From: Mytilus californianus
Taxonomy: Eukaryota; Mollusca; Bivalvia; Mytilida; Mytilidae
Reading direction: 5' to 3'
DNA length: 64,000 bases
Assembly (NCBI RefSeq): GCF_021869535.1
Contig: NW_026262734.1
Span: 90,525,285 to 90,589,284 of the forward strand
Under the pieces are notes generated by a model. That model saw nothing but the letters and a program-made list of their open reading frames with translations. It did not search any database and had not been told where the DNA came from. This document shows, piece after piece, positions 1 to 12,076 of the stretch. Each line of letters starts with the position of its first letter. Position 1 is the first letter of the stretch. The position numbers and the translations under genes were made by a program.

Positions 1-39
1 AGAGATGGATACCGCATGCATTGTGCGTATTCAATTATT

Positions 40-400
40 TAAAGGAAAAGAATGTCAACATTGAAAGTGAAACAAAGGTAAATCATTTGATTGACTGATT
101 CAATCCACAAAAATGCATTTGTATACAGATAAAAACGATGAATATCATATATTTTTAATCTATCATATAAAATTAAATAGAAATAGAAACATCCGAATGC
201 ACGAGTCTGATATCTATTTATATCTATATTCATGTTTATATCGTTTTCTAGTATATGGCAATTGGAGGTCTTCGGGGGGGCAACTCGACAGATAATTAGA
301 TGGCGTCTAGACTAAAATACTAGTACACACAAGCTACATATTATCAAGCCCATGCCCGGTACATTGTTTATTTTAGACTTTTAATAATTTGGATAAATGG
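40..400 (+). repeat. Dispersed repeat, copy lacking the PLE insertion
   Basis: The segment 50-105 (TGTCAACATTGAAAGTGAAA...) matches 35525-35580 and 50170-50226. The segment 210-330 (TTCATGTTTATATCG...GGAGGTCTTCGG...GTCTAGAC) matches 38745-38835. The two halves flank the PLE at 35640-38744, while here they are only ~100 bp apart. This looks like the same repeat without that insertion. Confidence 0.6.
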
Positions 401-540
401 TTTACATTTTTATAAATCAAATATGAGAATTTGAGTCAAAACGGTGAACATGAATTTGACATCTAGTACCCCTTTAATGATTTATGTTAATAGTTGTATG
501 CAAGCGAGTAATAAAAAAAATTAGCACATACTTTGTGCTT

Positions 541-818
541 ATCACCAGCCCAGTAGTCAGCATGTATGTGCTGACATGAATTATCATTGATATAGTCATA
601 GTTATAAATCAATTGTTTAAAAAACTTTTTTAAATACATGTACTAAAGATTTTCTACCCATGGAATAGATGACCTTATCTGTATTTGGCAAAATCTTTAG
701 GAATTTTGGGTCCTTAATGCTCTTCAACGTCGTTCCGTATTTGGATTATTTTTCGAGCGTCAATGATGAGTCTTTTGTAGACGAAACGCCCGCCTGAAGT
801 AGACAATTTTAATCCTGG
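541..818 (-). repeat. Dispersed mytilid-type repeat (CGTTTCGTCTACAAAAGACTC family), copy 1
   Basis: Read on the minus strand this begins CCAGGATTAAAATTGTC and carries the CGTTTCGTCTACAAAAGACTC core at 768-788. It continues through a segment ending in TCAGCACATACATGCTGACT. The same order occurs on the + strand at 4310-4680. Confidence 0.75.
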
Positions 819-873
819 CATCTATGTGAAAATTAGTTAAGAGATGTACATTATACTATATTAGAATATATAT

Positions 874-2468
874 GTTACAATGAATTTGTAAAATGAAGGA
901 TTTTGTAAAATCCCTGGAATAATCAGTGATTTTGTAAATTCACTAACAGTTTCAGTGATTTTGTAAAATCCCTGAAATTTCAGGGATTTTACAAAATCAC
1001 TGAAAATATTGTTAGGGATTTTACAAAATCCATGATTTCAAGTTTAAACTTGATATTAGAAATGTGTTTTTTCTTAATACAACTGAACAAACCAATGATT
1101 TTGAAAAGATTTTTTTTTTTAAATAATACTGGTGAAAACTATTGTACAGTGATTATAAATAATAGGAATACGAACTGATATTAAGACTACAATTAACTTA
1201 TTTTTGCATGATACGTTTGGGTGACATGCATCAACTGTTACACAATTGCCATGCTTTTCGACAGAAAAACCTATTTTGTTCACATCTATTCTTTTAAGAA
1301 CATCCACATTAAAAAAAGACAACCTTGTCCATGACAAATGTAAGACTGTTTAACTGCTTGTCGAACAGATATGAAATTGTAAATTCATACAGCTGGTGGA
1401 CTCAAAAACAGGAAATTAGTGGGTTCAAGCTGGTTTCTATTGTATGGCCATAACAAAATGCCATGTTTGAATAAAGACTAGCATATTATGAATGTCTTAA
1501 ACATGCATACAATATGATATCTTCAACTGATGAAAACGCTTTTTTACTATTTGTTTTATAACATCTCCATATTGAAAAACTTCATATCTACCAGAAACAA
1601 AAAATTACTTTTGATTTGATTTTGATCTAAAGAATAGAGATAATATAGAAACGTTTTTAAAGGTTTATCACTTTGTGTTTGAATACATGTATCATGTGTA
1701 TAAGAAGTACTTGAGATAAGACCAATGTAAGAAATGCAAGTATAAAAAACAAAGTATTTTTACGTATACTTTTATGTTGTCTTTTTGGTATAATTATCAT
1801 TGTGTCGATATAAATGTCTTTAAGAGGCTGCAAATTAACAATACAATACTTTTTTGTTATCATAGACCAATTTTCACAATAAGATGCTCTAGTCCTGATG
1901 TACATGTAGTATTTGCCACTGGATCACATAGCATAAGCGAATCAATTTCTTACTCTTTCCATGTATTGTTTTCTCCTCTCATAATACGAAGGCTTTTATT
2001 AATAAGATTTTAAAGGTCTTATTTTATCCGGGTACCATGTGTTATATTTTCCCCTTAATTATTAGAATTAACTTTTGTGAGTAAACTTACTCTTGATTTA
2101 AATACGTATGTGCCTGAGCCGTTTTTCTACAGTGTGTCAGTTGTTTGATGAAAATTGCTCATTTAGTATTAATATTGAAGGCTTATTTAACCTCCAAATT
2201 GTTGAGAGCAACTGCTGTAGACTTTTTTATACGAATTTTTAGATAAAAAAAAGAATTTACTTTCTATAATTCACTTTCTTTTTTTACAAATTTACTGAAT
2301 TTAATCAGGGAATCTGTAAAAAAAGATCTTAATTATTTCAGTGATTTTGTAAAATCCCTAGTCAAAATCAGGGATTTTATAAAATAGCTAATCCGGTCAG
2401 AAATTATACAAAATCTCTGAAATTTCAGTGATTTTACAAAATCCCTGATTTTACAAATTCACTGTAAC
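874..2468. mobile_element. Foldback-type element 1: inverted termini built of GATTTTGTAAAATC units
   Basis: The left tip GTTACAATGAATTTGTAAAA (874-893) is matched in inverse by the right tip TTTTACAAATTCACTGTAAC (2449-2468). Each terminus (874-1040 and about 2325-2468) carries several copies of a motif around GATTTTGTAAAATCCCTGAA in both orientations. At 951-1004 there is a perfect 54 bp palindrome. ATAT flanks both ends (870-873; 2469-2472) and may be a target duplication, although the context is AT-rich. The 1.28 kb interior has no ORF above 82 codons and nothing recognisable, so the copy is non-autonomous. Confidence 0.75.
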
Positions 2469-2737
2469 ATATACACTTTTAATAACGTGTTTTATGAACT
2501 AGTGATACAATGTTTCTCGCAATGGTGATAAATCATTAAATTTATTTTGACAAATAATACAGTACAGTATTATATGTCTTTGATTCTGTATATATTTGAT
2601 TCAGTGGCAGTTATCGTCTGTTGATTTTCGTTAACAATTCAGATTAAAATTACTTTCAAGTGTTCCCCTGAAAAGTGAAAAACAATGCTGTCTGCAAAAA
2701 ACTTTGAGTCCAGTTTCATTCAGTCTTTTTTTTTTTC

Positions 2738-3142
2738 ATGACATCTTCTGAATTCATTCAGATCCTTCTAAAAGACAAAAACAAAAAACACCTTGCGAAA
2801 TTCTTTTATTTTACTTATAGTTATATTGATGATGTCCTGTCACTGAATAACCCATATAAATATTCCATCTGCAATGGAGTTTACATATTGCAATTTATAC
2901 GTTATGCTCGAGCATGTTCACACTTTACGGAATTCATAAACAAGAATGTGCTCCTTGCGCAGGAACTGCTCCAACAGAATTATGAGGAGGGAAGATTTAT
3001 AATGACACTCCGTAAATTTTATGGACACCGTCACGAATCGATTGATCTATATGATGCCTCTGTGTCTAAACTAGCTAACGACATTTTTACCACGTCATAT
3101 ATTGTGGTTTATCAACTATGTCGTTGGTCTGCTAAGTACTGA
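2738..3142 (+). pseudogene. PLE reverse transcriptase fragment (family C), internally deleted
   Basis: The peptide carries RT motif C (YIDDVLSLNN, about residues 29-38). It then jumps directly to NGVYILQFIRYARACSHF, followed by LRKFYGHRHESIDLYDASVS. In the fuller copy at 37623-38441 about 80 residues separate these blocks, so an internal deletion is clear. The N-terminal RT motifs A and B and the endonuclease are absent. ATG at 2738 is not a real start. About 85 bp of the same family recur at 12822-12905. Confidence 0.8.
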
Positions 3143-4309
3143 GCGTGACCTATTCTTGAATATGACTGCTTTGCCGAGTGTGAGTTCGCATTGCTATACG
3201 ACGTGTCTCAGTATTTTTACATCTAACATTCAAGTATTAGGTATGATGTTTCTTTTGTAAGTACCGTTTGATATTGTAATATGTCTTATCGTTTGTGGTT
3301 TTAATTTTGTATTTTGGTACATTTCACATCAGACTTATTTGTCAGTATAGTCGAGTTAATTTCCATTTTCCATGGATAAATTATAGTGTTAGCTCAAATA
3401 ATTATGACATCGTCTCAGCATTAATTTTAAATAGCATTTCAAGACCGTCATACTCATGATTATTGTGTGGACTAGAATTGTGAAAATAATTGTAAATTTT
3501 AGGATCTCGTTCCATATAATTGTATGAATTTAAAGATTACCTTTGATAATATTTTCGTCACAAAAATACGTCACTTTTTGTGGCGTTGATCTATTCATGT
3601 GACGTGCAGCATGTGGTGTCCAGTGCTTAATTAATGGAAGATATCTGTTGTAATTCTGCGGTTTACATGTTGTCATGTACTATTATATTATCTATTTTTA
3701 TGTTTCTCTGTGCTGCGTGTTCTTGCGTTTGTTTGTACAGTTTTCCTGTCACGTAGTGTTGTCATTCTAGTGGTATTTTTGAACATTGCAATATAAGCGC
3801 GAGGTATGGTTAGGATTAACCCACCATTTTTCTTAAATTATCATGTGTCAAGTCAGGAATATGGCAGTTTTTATGTTCTATGTATGTTGGCGTTTGTTTT
3901 TGTTTTTGTTGCAGTTCAGTGATTCTGTTGTTCCGATGTATACTATTGTTGCCTTTACTTAGCATGGAAATGAGTGACAAACTTCTATTTTCGATAGCTT
4001 CTGCATGAATTTGTTTATGTAAACATGTATATGTGTACTGGCCTAAATTGACCCTAAATAATGTTTAGTCTTAAATAGCTTAATATTATTTTATACTCAT
4101 GTGGTACGACATTTGTAGCTTTTCTTTTCAATTGAAGTACATTAAATATATATGCGATAAATTAATTATAACAAAATAATTTAAAAAAAAACAAATGCAA
4201 GATATATAAGACACCCCTTTATTCTAAAATCTCAAACGCATGCTCATTTACCGTTGATTTCTGAATTAATGTAATAAATCGGATACATCAAATAAACTCA
4301 TTATATATA
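3143..4309. other. No gene seen; probable PLE 3' flank then unassigned AT-rich DNA
   Basis: There are no ORFs of interest. The first few hundred bases may be the untranslated tail of the family C PLE fragment, but no second copy is present to confirm this. Confidence 0.3.
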
Positions 4310-4680
4310 CCAGGATTAAAATTTTGTATTTACGCCAGACGCGTGTTTCGTCTACAAAAGACTCATCAGTGACCCTCGAATAAAAAAAGTTAAAAAAACG
4401 CCACATAAACTACGAAGTTGAACAGCATTGAGGACCGAAAATTCCTAAAAGTTTTGCCAAATACAGCTTACTAGGTAATCTATTCCTATGGTAGAAAAGC
4501 CTTAGTATTTCAAAAATTCTAAATTTTTAAACAGTTAATTTATAATTATGACCATCTCAATGATAATGCATGTCAACACAGAAGTGCTGACTACTGGGTT
4601 GGTGATGCCCTCGGGAAATAAAAACTCCACCAGCATTGGCATCGACCCAGTGGTTGTAAATAAACTCATCATATATGTAG
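4310..4680 (+). repeat. Dispersed mytilid-type repeat, copy 2 (longest)
   Basis: Runs from CCAGGATTAAAATTTTG through GACGCGTGTTTCGTCTAC and TGAACAGCATTGAGGACC to GCATCGACCCAGTGG. The same ~16 bp (AATAAACTCATYATAT) occurs just before the element (4291-4306) and just after it (4663-4678). This is either a target duplication or part of a tandem unit. Confidence 0.75.
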
Positions 4681-5690
4681 CATGAGTTTTCATTTGCTTC
4701 ATATACATGCTACATTTTTCAGTTAAAGGGCATCAAAAAGGCTAATTTTTGCAATATTTAAATTTTTAGGCCCAAATTTTGATAGCTGAAGTTGTTTGAT
4801 TTATCCTTAAAAAATGAACACCTAAAGTTCAAACATCTTAAGGGTCATATATATATTATTGCTATGAAACCTAAACTAATTATCTTATAACTCCTAACGC
4901 TTAGATCATGCCAAGTTTTATACAAAGAAAATCAAGTTTTTCTATTCTATTTCAAGAGATGAATTCAGTAAAAGATTCAGTACTTTGCAGAATGGTTTGG
5001 TGTTTTCAATTTGTCAAACTGAATAACTGTAAAGGATTATAATCTTTAATGATGTTTGTGTTTCTAGGGTTAATTCTAGTTTCATTATTAATGTTATTCA
5101 GTGGTGAACTCTGAATCTAGGGGAAAGTAGACTATCACAGGAAAAATATGAATATATGTTGTATTTATGGTCCTGATCAAATGGCCTGTCTGAGTGAAGT
5201 AAACAAATGAAGACCTTTGTACATAAAACATGTAAAAATTGATACCCATTGTCAATTTCAAAAAAGTTTCATAAGTTAAATTGTAAATTACTGGTTGAGG
5301 AAACTACAAAAACAACACGATTAAATACATATCTATACGCGAAATAATGGTGTTAAGCAACACAACTTTACCAGACTCGTAGGTAGCTAATACAGGAGAT
5401 CGGGAAGTCCGATGTCCAGTCACACAATATATGCACCCAAACATATTTTACCGTTAATAAATGACTTTAAAAGTTTTATTATAATTCAAATAACACATTA
5501 TTTACAATATTTCATGATTATTAAGACAAATTTATACAGTGTATGTCTACATAGTCAAAATTGTCAATCTAATCTTTTTAAATATTGTCCCTGAATTACA
5601 CCAGTTATGAGATTTATTGCCATTGATGGTCTACAAATATGTTTTATGGCTGAAATTTTCATTACCCTTTAAATACGCCACACTACGGTA
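4681..5690. other. No gene or repeat recognised
   Basis: AT-rich sequence; the only open frame of note is a 60-codon one at 5412-5594, which matches nothing. Confidence 0.3.
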
Positions 5691-6235
5691 ACAGACAACG
5701 AAAAACTGTAAACAGAAATAATGATCAACATGGCATGATCTACTAGGATGTAAATATGATATGGCTTCATATTAATAAAACAACATACTAAAAACAATAC
5801 CTTATCACAGATAAAACCAATTTTAAGCACCCATACTCAAACAGGCTTAAACATACTCTTTTTGGTATGACCACAGGCACAACTTTTACAGAAACAACTA
5901 TCGATACATAGAAACAATATATAGCAACATAAGATCTACAAATAAGTCAAAACAAGTCGTTCATAATCATAACACATCTCCATACTTTTAACCTGATATT
6001 GCTGAATGACCATTTTTACATATTTTGTGATTTTTTTTGCCGAAACAAGAGTACATAGATAGCAACAATTTATAGCTAAATGTTCAGCAAAATAAGACCT
6101 ACTTATAAGTCAAAAACGGTTGGTATTGTCATTTGACCACTGAGAAGAGTTGATGCTATTGAAATCGTTTTATTTTTGCACAAACTCTAATAGATGGAGA
6201 GAAACAGAAAAAAAAGTATGATTAGTTATCAAATG

Positions 6236-6395
6236 TACCAGGCTTATAATTTGATACCCCAGACGCGCGTTTTGTCTAAATAAGACTCATCAGTAACGCT
6301 CAGATCAAAATAGTTAGAAACCAAAACAAGTATAAAGTTGAAGAGCATTTAGGACCCAAAATTCCAAAAGTTGGGTTTATAAATGCATAAATGTT
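6236..6395 (+). repeat. Dispersed mytilid-type repeat, copy 3 (partial)
   Basis: ACCAGGCTTATAATTTGATA is followed by CAGACGCGCGTTTTGTCTA and GTTGAAGAGCATTTAGGACC. It is truncated relative to copy 2 and inserted among the degenerate tandem units. Confidence 0.75.
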
Positions 6396-7684
6396 CAGCA
6401 CAATAGGATCTAAAAATCAGTCATCAAAGATGACATTGCCAACTGTCTCCTTATGGAAGTTATTTCCCCTGAAAGATGATTTTTATTCATTTTTTGCACT
6501 TTTGTAAAGAACTATAGCAATTAGAGTGATCGTTCAAGTGAAAAAGATCTGCAAAATAAGATCTACAAGTAAGTCAACAACACCACCAAACTATCACACT
6601 AATTAAAGGATCAAATTAAATGACATTGTTTATTATTAAAAACCTTAATAGATAGATATAACTGTTAACAGTAAACATTATCATCAATGCAAGACCCACA
6701 ACAATACCACTAGGCAAACATAACTGGTTGAAATAAAGGAACAAATTAAATATCAAATTGGCATATTTTCATCATTAGAGCGAGTCAGTCTCTTAGGGTT
6801 GAATTGTTTATGTGTTTGTCTATTATTTTATTAACTATAATATATAGTTAGAAACTTTAAATAGAGCAAATTGTCAGCAAGATATGTAGCAAATATATAT
6901 ATATATATTTAAATAGATGCAATTGTATTTCGACTCCAAATAGTAGTTATTGCCCTTTGATGATAATTTTATCATTTGTTGCATTTCATTTCTCCGATAC
7001 TATAAGCAATAGGATCATTATTGTTTGTGTAAGGAATAAATTTAGGGTGTACTTGTCCGTCTGGCAGACTTCATACGACAATTACCTCGTGTTCATGGTT
7101 CATTTGTCTATGTAGACTTTTAATGGTTTTGTTAGTTTATCAGATACTATAGGTGAGAAGTCATTTATATTTGGTGTATGTAGTGTATATGAGGTGTACA
7201 TGTTTGTTTGACATGGTTTATATGGCCGAGACCTCAATTTCAAGGTTCATTGGTAAATGCTAAGTTTTTGTGGTTTGAGCTGTTTCTCGTGATTCTCAGC
7301 TACTAAAATCAATTTGACCACTATATTTGGTTTATGGAATAATGGTAAGGTGTACATGTCTGTCTAAAAGGATTCATCTGACCTTGACCTTGTGTTCATA
7401 GATCATGGATAATGGTATGCTATGTGATACTAGTAGTAAAATCTTTATATTACAGACTTTCAACATAAATTCGATGATAAGTAAAGCAGGCAAGACATTT
7501 CAGCGTGTGCACTCTTGTTTCAATTTTGTAGATAGTAGATATCGAAGAACTGTTAATAGCAATAAAGATCAACAAGACAAGATCTACGAGTAAAATTATT
7601 TCATCATAGTAGAAATTGTCAACAGGACATTATCCTCTGATACGTTCATTGACCGTAAACATCAGTTGACCTCCTACAGCAGAA

Positions 7685-7990
7685 ATTATACCCCACGCAA
7701 CATAATTTCGTAGGGTATAATGTTTTGATCCGTCCTTCAGGCTGTCCGTCTGTTCGTCCGTCCGTCTATCTGTCCGTCAGTTTGTCCGTCAGCCATTTAC
7801 TTGTCATCGCAACTCCTTTCAAACCACGCAACAAAACTTCATGATTAGATAATTAGGAAATACTATGTAGATATGCATATCGAAAGGAGATTAAGCTTAA
7901 TTTGTTTTTTAGAAGTAATGCCATTTTGAAATTAGAATATTGGCCTTAATATACTACTGCATCAGATTGTCATTGCAACTTTTCTGAAAC
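7685..7990 (+). repeat. Dispersed repeat with (TCCG/TCTG)n tract
   Basis: It begins TACCCCACGCAACATAATTT and runs into a degenerate GTCCGTCYGTC tract (about 7735-7795). This is followed by CATCGCAACTCCTTT, and later the partial echo CATTGCAACTTTTCTGAAACC (about 7970). Confidence 0.45.
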
Positions 7991-8703
7991 CACACAACAG
8001 AATTTCATGAAACTTTATAGTTAATGAGTACATAATATGTGCATATTAGCAAACCATTTCTATCAGTTGATTTCTGTAGAGTCTTTAAACTTAGGAATCT
8101 AGTGAGAGTTTGTTTGCCCAGTGGCAAAGTGGGGGAAGGGGCATAAAAGAGTGCTCATGAAGGGTCTTTAATTGGTTTGATTTTTGATACACTTTTGTAA
8201 TAATTGTAGAATAATGAAAACAGTGGACAACAAAATAAGTCACAAGGATAAGATTTACAAATACTTCGACATTGCTGAATTCACAAATGTACTCCACTTG
8301 GGAGTTATATTCCTTGTAAGACTCTGTTTGCCTCTATTTTGTTTTTGTTTGTGAAAACTTGTTTTAAATTAGGAGGTAGAGAAAACTGTGTATAGCAGAA
8401 ATTACCAACAGGACGTAATCTATTACTAATGCAACTTGGTCGTACTTGTCATTTGTCATTTAATAGGAGTTATTGGCCTTGAATGATGATTTTAAACCAT
8501 TTGTGTTTTTCGGAAGATATAGTAGATGGATACAAAATTATAAGATGCAAAAGTTATCAGCAGGACAAGATCTGCAAATGAGTCAGCATGACCAAAATAA
8601 AGTGTTTGCCCTTGATAGAGTAATTGACCTTGAAAGACACTTTTTACCCATTTCTGGTTTTTGCAGAAACATTATTAGATTGAAATAAAAATGTATATAA
8701 ACA

Positions 8704-11325
8704 AATTTACATTTCTGTTAAAGAACAAATTCCTGGATATTTTGATAATACTGAACTCCCTCTTATTTGTTATGTTTACAAAAAATCTACTCGGAAATAT
8801 GTGTTTAATTATAGCCAAGTGTGTAAAGATGTAAATATCAGTGACAATACACCTACGTCATGTAATTGCAGTTATTCCGAATACATGTATGGCCCCAGTT
8901 CCCATGTTATAACCAGACACCTTAACATCGTTCGTGACCGAGAGTTGAAATCATTCCTCAGTAAAGGACCGAAATATCGTCCCCCGTCAATTATTAATTG
9001 GAATGAGTGTCGTAATATCATTCATGTCTCACTCCGTACTTACTGTTCGAAATGGATAAAACGAGAAAAGCTGACAAGAAATCTTTGGACTCTTTTTTTA
9101 ATTCAGTAATGAACATAGTTGATATACGTATACAACATTTTAAAGATAATTTTACTCTTAACAACAACTATAAACACCCTATTTCTCGTATCAAACATAA
9201 ACTAAAAGAACTAGCCAAGGAATTTGTTTTTGTCCCGGCTGATAAAGCTGCTAATAATATCATTATTGTTTGACGTAAATTTTACATTGAGGTTCTGCAA
9301 AAGTAGATCACGAATTCACCAACATTCCAACTGACTCCATTTTCGGTAAACGACATCTGTAACAAACATAAACTTTTAGCTACTTCTTTACAAGCAGAAC
9401 CAAATACAATAAAAGTTCAAACTATGTACTGGCTTCCCAAGCTACGCAAAACACCTTACAAATATAGATTAATTTAGTCTTCAAGCCATTGTTCCACTAC
9501 TAAATTGTCTATTCTACTTACTCGTACACTTGGTACAATAAAAAACCTAATAATAAATTGTTCAAATAAGGCCTTTGAAAATAGTGGAATTAATTACATT
9601 TGGAGTGTCAAAAATTCGTTGGAAGAACTTGATAAATTGCATGCTTATATCTGTGATTTTAAATCTGTTCAAAGTTTTGATTTTTCTACCCTATATACAA
9701 CATTGCCTCATATTCTTATTAAGAAAAATTCACACACCTAATTGAATGGGCATTTAAAAAGTCAGAATGTCATATGTTCAAACTCTTTTAGGTCATTTTT
9801 TAGTAACAACAAACAAAAGAACTATGTCAATTGGACATGCTTTGATACTATAACTGCCCTTGAATTTTTATTAGATAACATTTTTGTTCGCTTTGGAGAT
9901 TCCGTATATCGTCAAGTTATCGGAATTTCAATGGGAACTAACTGTGCACCACTTATTGCGGACCTGTTTCTGTATTGTTATTAGTTACAATTTATGACTA
10001 AAATCAGCAAAGACCCATCGAAACAACATCTGATACAAAAAAATAACAATACTTTTAGATATTTGGATGATATATTGGCTCTCAATAATGACGACTTCAG
10101 TTTATATACTAAAGAAATTTATCCTGTTGAACTAACTTTAAATAAAGCTAATACTAAAAATGAGCACAGCCTTTTCCTCGATCTCGATATCTATATCATT
10201 AACGGGAAACTCAATACCAAAATTTATGATAAAAGAGACGATTTTACTTTTCCTATCGTTAATTGTCCATTTTTAGATGGTGACGTTTCCTTGTCACCAT
10301 CTTATGGTGTTTATATATCTCAACTTGTGAGATTCGCTCGTGTATGTAACAACGTATTAGATTTGTGTATTACTAAAAAATTATTACTCCAGGGTTTTCG
10401 ATATCACAAACTAGTCAAAACATTTACTAAATTTTATCATCGGTACAAGGACATTATTCGTAAATATAATTCAACATGCAGACATCTTATACGTTCAGGT
10501 ATTTCACATCCAATTTGTTATCTGGTAATATTCTTTACAAAGCCCAAAAATGTCGGCATTCACCTCAAAAGCTAACAAAACCTTTAAACAGGCTTATTAA
10601 GAAGGGATATTGTTACGAGACTGTTGTCAGGTCATTAAAGATTACATATTTTGGCTTTAACTTTGATTCACTTATAGGGTCTTTGCATCGGAAATAAACA
10701 CAGTTATTCTAAAACCAGTTGTTGGCATGATAAAGATTATGTTCTTCTCATATATTTTATGATGGAATAATACTCGACCCCTAACGGGAGGGATTGTAAT
10801 TGATATTCATATTCATATTCAAAATCAGTTTAATTGAGGTCTTGAGCTGGCATATCAGTAACTGCTAGTCCTTTGTTAATCAATGTATCATTGTCATTTT
10901 TTTTTTAGTTTCTTTTGTTACCTTTTCTGGCATTGGACTCGGACTTCTTTTGAACTGTGTTTTACTTTGCTTATTATTGTGTGTTTGTTTTTTCTACATT
11001 GGCTAGAGGTATAGGGGGAGGGTTGAGATCTCAAAAAACATGTTTAAACCCGCCGCATTTTTGCGCCTGTCCCAAGTCAGAAACCTCTGGCCCTTGTTAG
11101 TCTTGTATGATTTTTAATTTTAGTTTTTTGTGTATATTTCGGAGTTAAGTATTACGTGCATTATCACTGAACTAGTATACATTTTTGTTTAGGGGACAGC
11201 TGAAGAACGCCTCCGGGTGCGGGAGTTTCTCGCTGCATTGAAGACCCATTGGTGGCCTTCGGCTGTTGTTTGCTTTTTGGTCGGGTTGTTGGCTCTTTGA
11301 CACATTCCCCATTTCCATTCTCAAT
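8704..11325 (+). mobile_element. Penelope-like element, family A copy 1 (5'-truncated)
   Basis: Coding remnants span 8717-10620. They are followed by a ~700 bp 3' region (about 10690-11325) that recurs at 59155-59600 (+), 39305-39900 (-) and, for its last part, 41726-41866 (+). The 3' region includes GGTATAGGGGGAGGGTTGAG, CCGCCGCATTTTTGCGCC and the terminal CATTTCCATTCTCAATTTTA. The endonuclease-coding 5' part is absent. The element splits the degenerate tandem array: motif copies occur at 8566 and again at 11339. Confidence 0.8.
8717..10575 (+). pseudogene. Penelope-like reverse transcriptase, family A, broken
   Basis: An RT that in life copies PLE RNA at a nicked target. Order: linker homologous to the family B protein ([45 protein letters not shown]), a frame change near 9050, FVFVPADKAANN, motif A (FDFSTLYTTLP, about 9680), motif B (GISMGTNCAPLIADLFLY, about 9925-9975), motif C (FRYLDDILALNN, about 10050) and the thumb-like end (GVYISQLVRFARVCN...FTKFYHRY). 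In-frame stops fall at about 9271, 9474, 9739 and 9982. The stop at 9982 is shared with the copy at 58 kb. Not functional as read. Confidence 0.85.
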
Positions 11326-11454
11326 TTTATTACAAACAGGACAAGATCTAATATTAAGTCAACATAGCCGAAATGATCTTATATCTTGACGTGTTTTGAT
11401 CACAATCCCATCATCGGTCTCTATATTTTGAAATCACAAAATAAGACTTGTGCT

Positions 11455-11690
11455 CGCATGAGAAACATGACGGGTAAAACATGTGGCACAGTAGCTGTTT
11501 GCCCTTCCGAAGCACCTGAGTTCACTTCCCTTGGTTGTATTCAGTTTGTGAGGCTCAATCGTTAGGGGTAGTTATTTGTAGTGTTTTTCTAATTTGTTTT
11601 TTCGTAGTTTTCTTTTATTGCCATTGCGTTGTCAGTTTTACTTCGACTCATGGGTTTTGAATGTTCCCTTGGTATTGTCCGCCTCCGTCT
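11455..11690 (+). repeat. PLE family B 3' end, diverged solo copy
   Basis: It shares the order ATGTGGCAC...TGCCCTTCCG(A/G)AGCACCTGAG...GCCATTGCGTTGTCAGTTTT...CTCATGGGTTTTGA...TTGGTATT with the 3' end of the PLE at 38505-38744. No coding part is present. Confidence 0.6.
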
Positions 11691-11810
11691 TCAGTCACAC
11701 ATTTAGTTTTAACATTATTGCAAATTTTGTGTTCCTGTAATTTTAGATACATGCACGTTTAGTGGAAACTATATACAATCTTGCTATTTGGTGTGAGCCA
11801 AGGCTCCATG

Positions 11811-11915
11811 TTGAAGGCCGTACTTTTACCCATAATGGTTAACTTTTATCAATTGTGACTTGGATAGAGAGTTGTCTCATTGGCACTTATACCACATCTT
11901 CTTATATCTATCTAC
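11811..11915 (+). repeat. GTTGTCTCATTGG dispersed repeat, copy 1
   Basis: GTTGAAGGCCGTAC...GAGAGTTGTCTCATTGGCAC...ACCACATCTTCTTAT. Related copies: 24598-24672 (+), 35197-35310 (+), 35375-35415 (+), 47449-47580 (-) and 48920-48977 (+). Confidence 0.7.
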
Positions 11916-11959
11916 AGAAAGTCTTTTGTTTTATTGTTAAATGAATGTCATTATTTCAG

Positions 11960-12076
11960 TGTTAATTGGAAATAATTGTTCGACTGACAATGTTAGAAAC
12001 AGTGATGGTAAAGCAAAATCAACAACTGTTGAAGATGATGTCGAAATAAATGGATATAAAGGATTTAACAAAAAAG
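11960..12076 (+). CDS. Host gene, internal exon A (117 nt, phase 1-1)
   Basis: The exon is bounded by an acceptor (TTATTTCAG at 11951-11959) and a donor (AAAAAG|GTAAAA, GT at 12077). It is exactly 39 codons long. Entered in phase 1 it is fully open and reads about LIGNNCSTDNVRNSDG, then a Lys/Thr/Glu/Asp-rich stretch, leaving one base for the next exon. It has no in-frame Met, so at least one exon must lie upstream; I found none with good sites in 1-11900. I recognise no domain; the composition suggests a flexible linker. The link to exons B-D rests on the shared strand, shared phase 1 and continuous open frame. An RNA-seq read across 12076/17290 would settle it. Confidence 0.55.

Larger units (their letters stand above)
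5690..8690 (+). repeat. Decayed tandem repeat array, ~155-160 bp phase
   Basis: Degenerate copies of AAGATCTACAAATAAGTCAA occur at about 5930, 6091, 6402, 6556, 7573, 8246 and 8566. The closer spacings (161, 311, 154, 320) are near multiples of ~155-160 bp. A related block at 6996-7425 repeats GATACTATAAG...GGTGTACATGTCTGTCT...TTCATGGTTCATT about 2.7 times. Further motif copies lie at 11339, beyond the PLE, and at 47106. I recognise this as a repeat common in mussel DNA. Confidence 0.6.
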
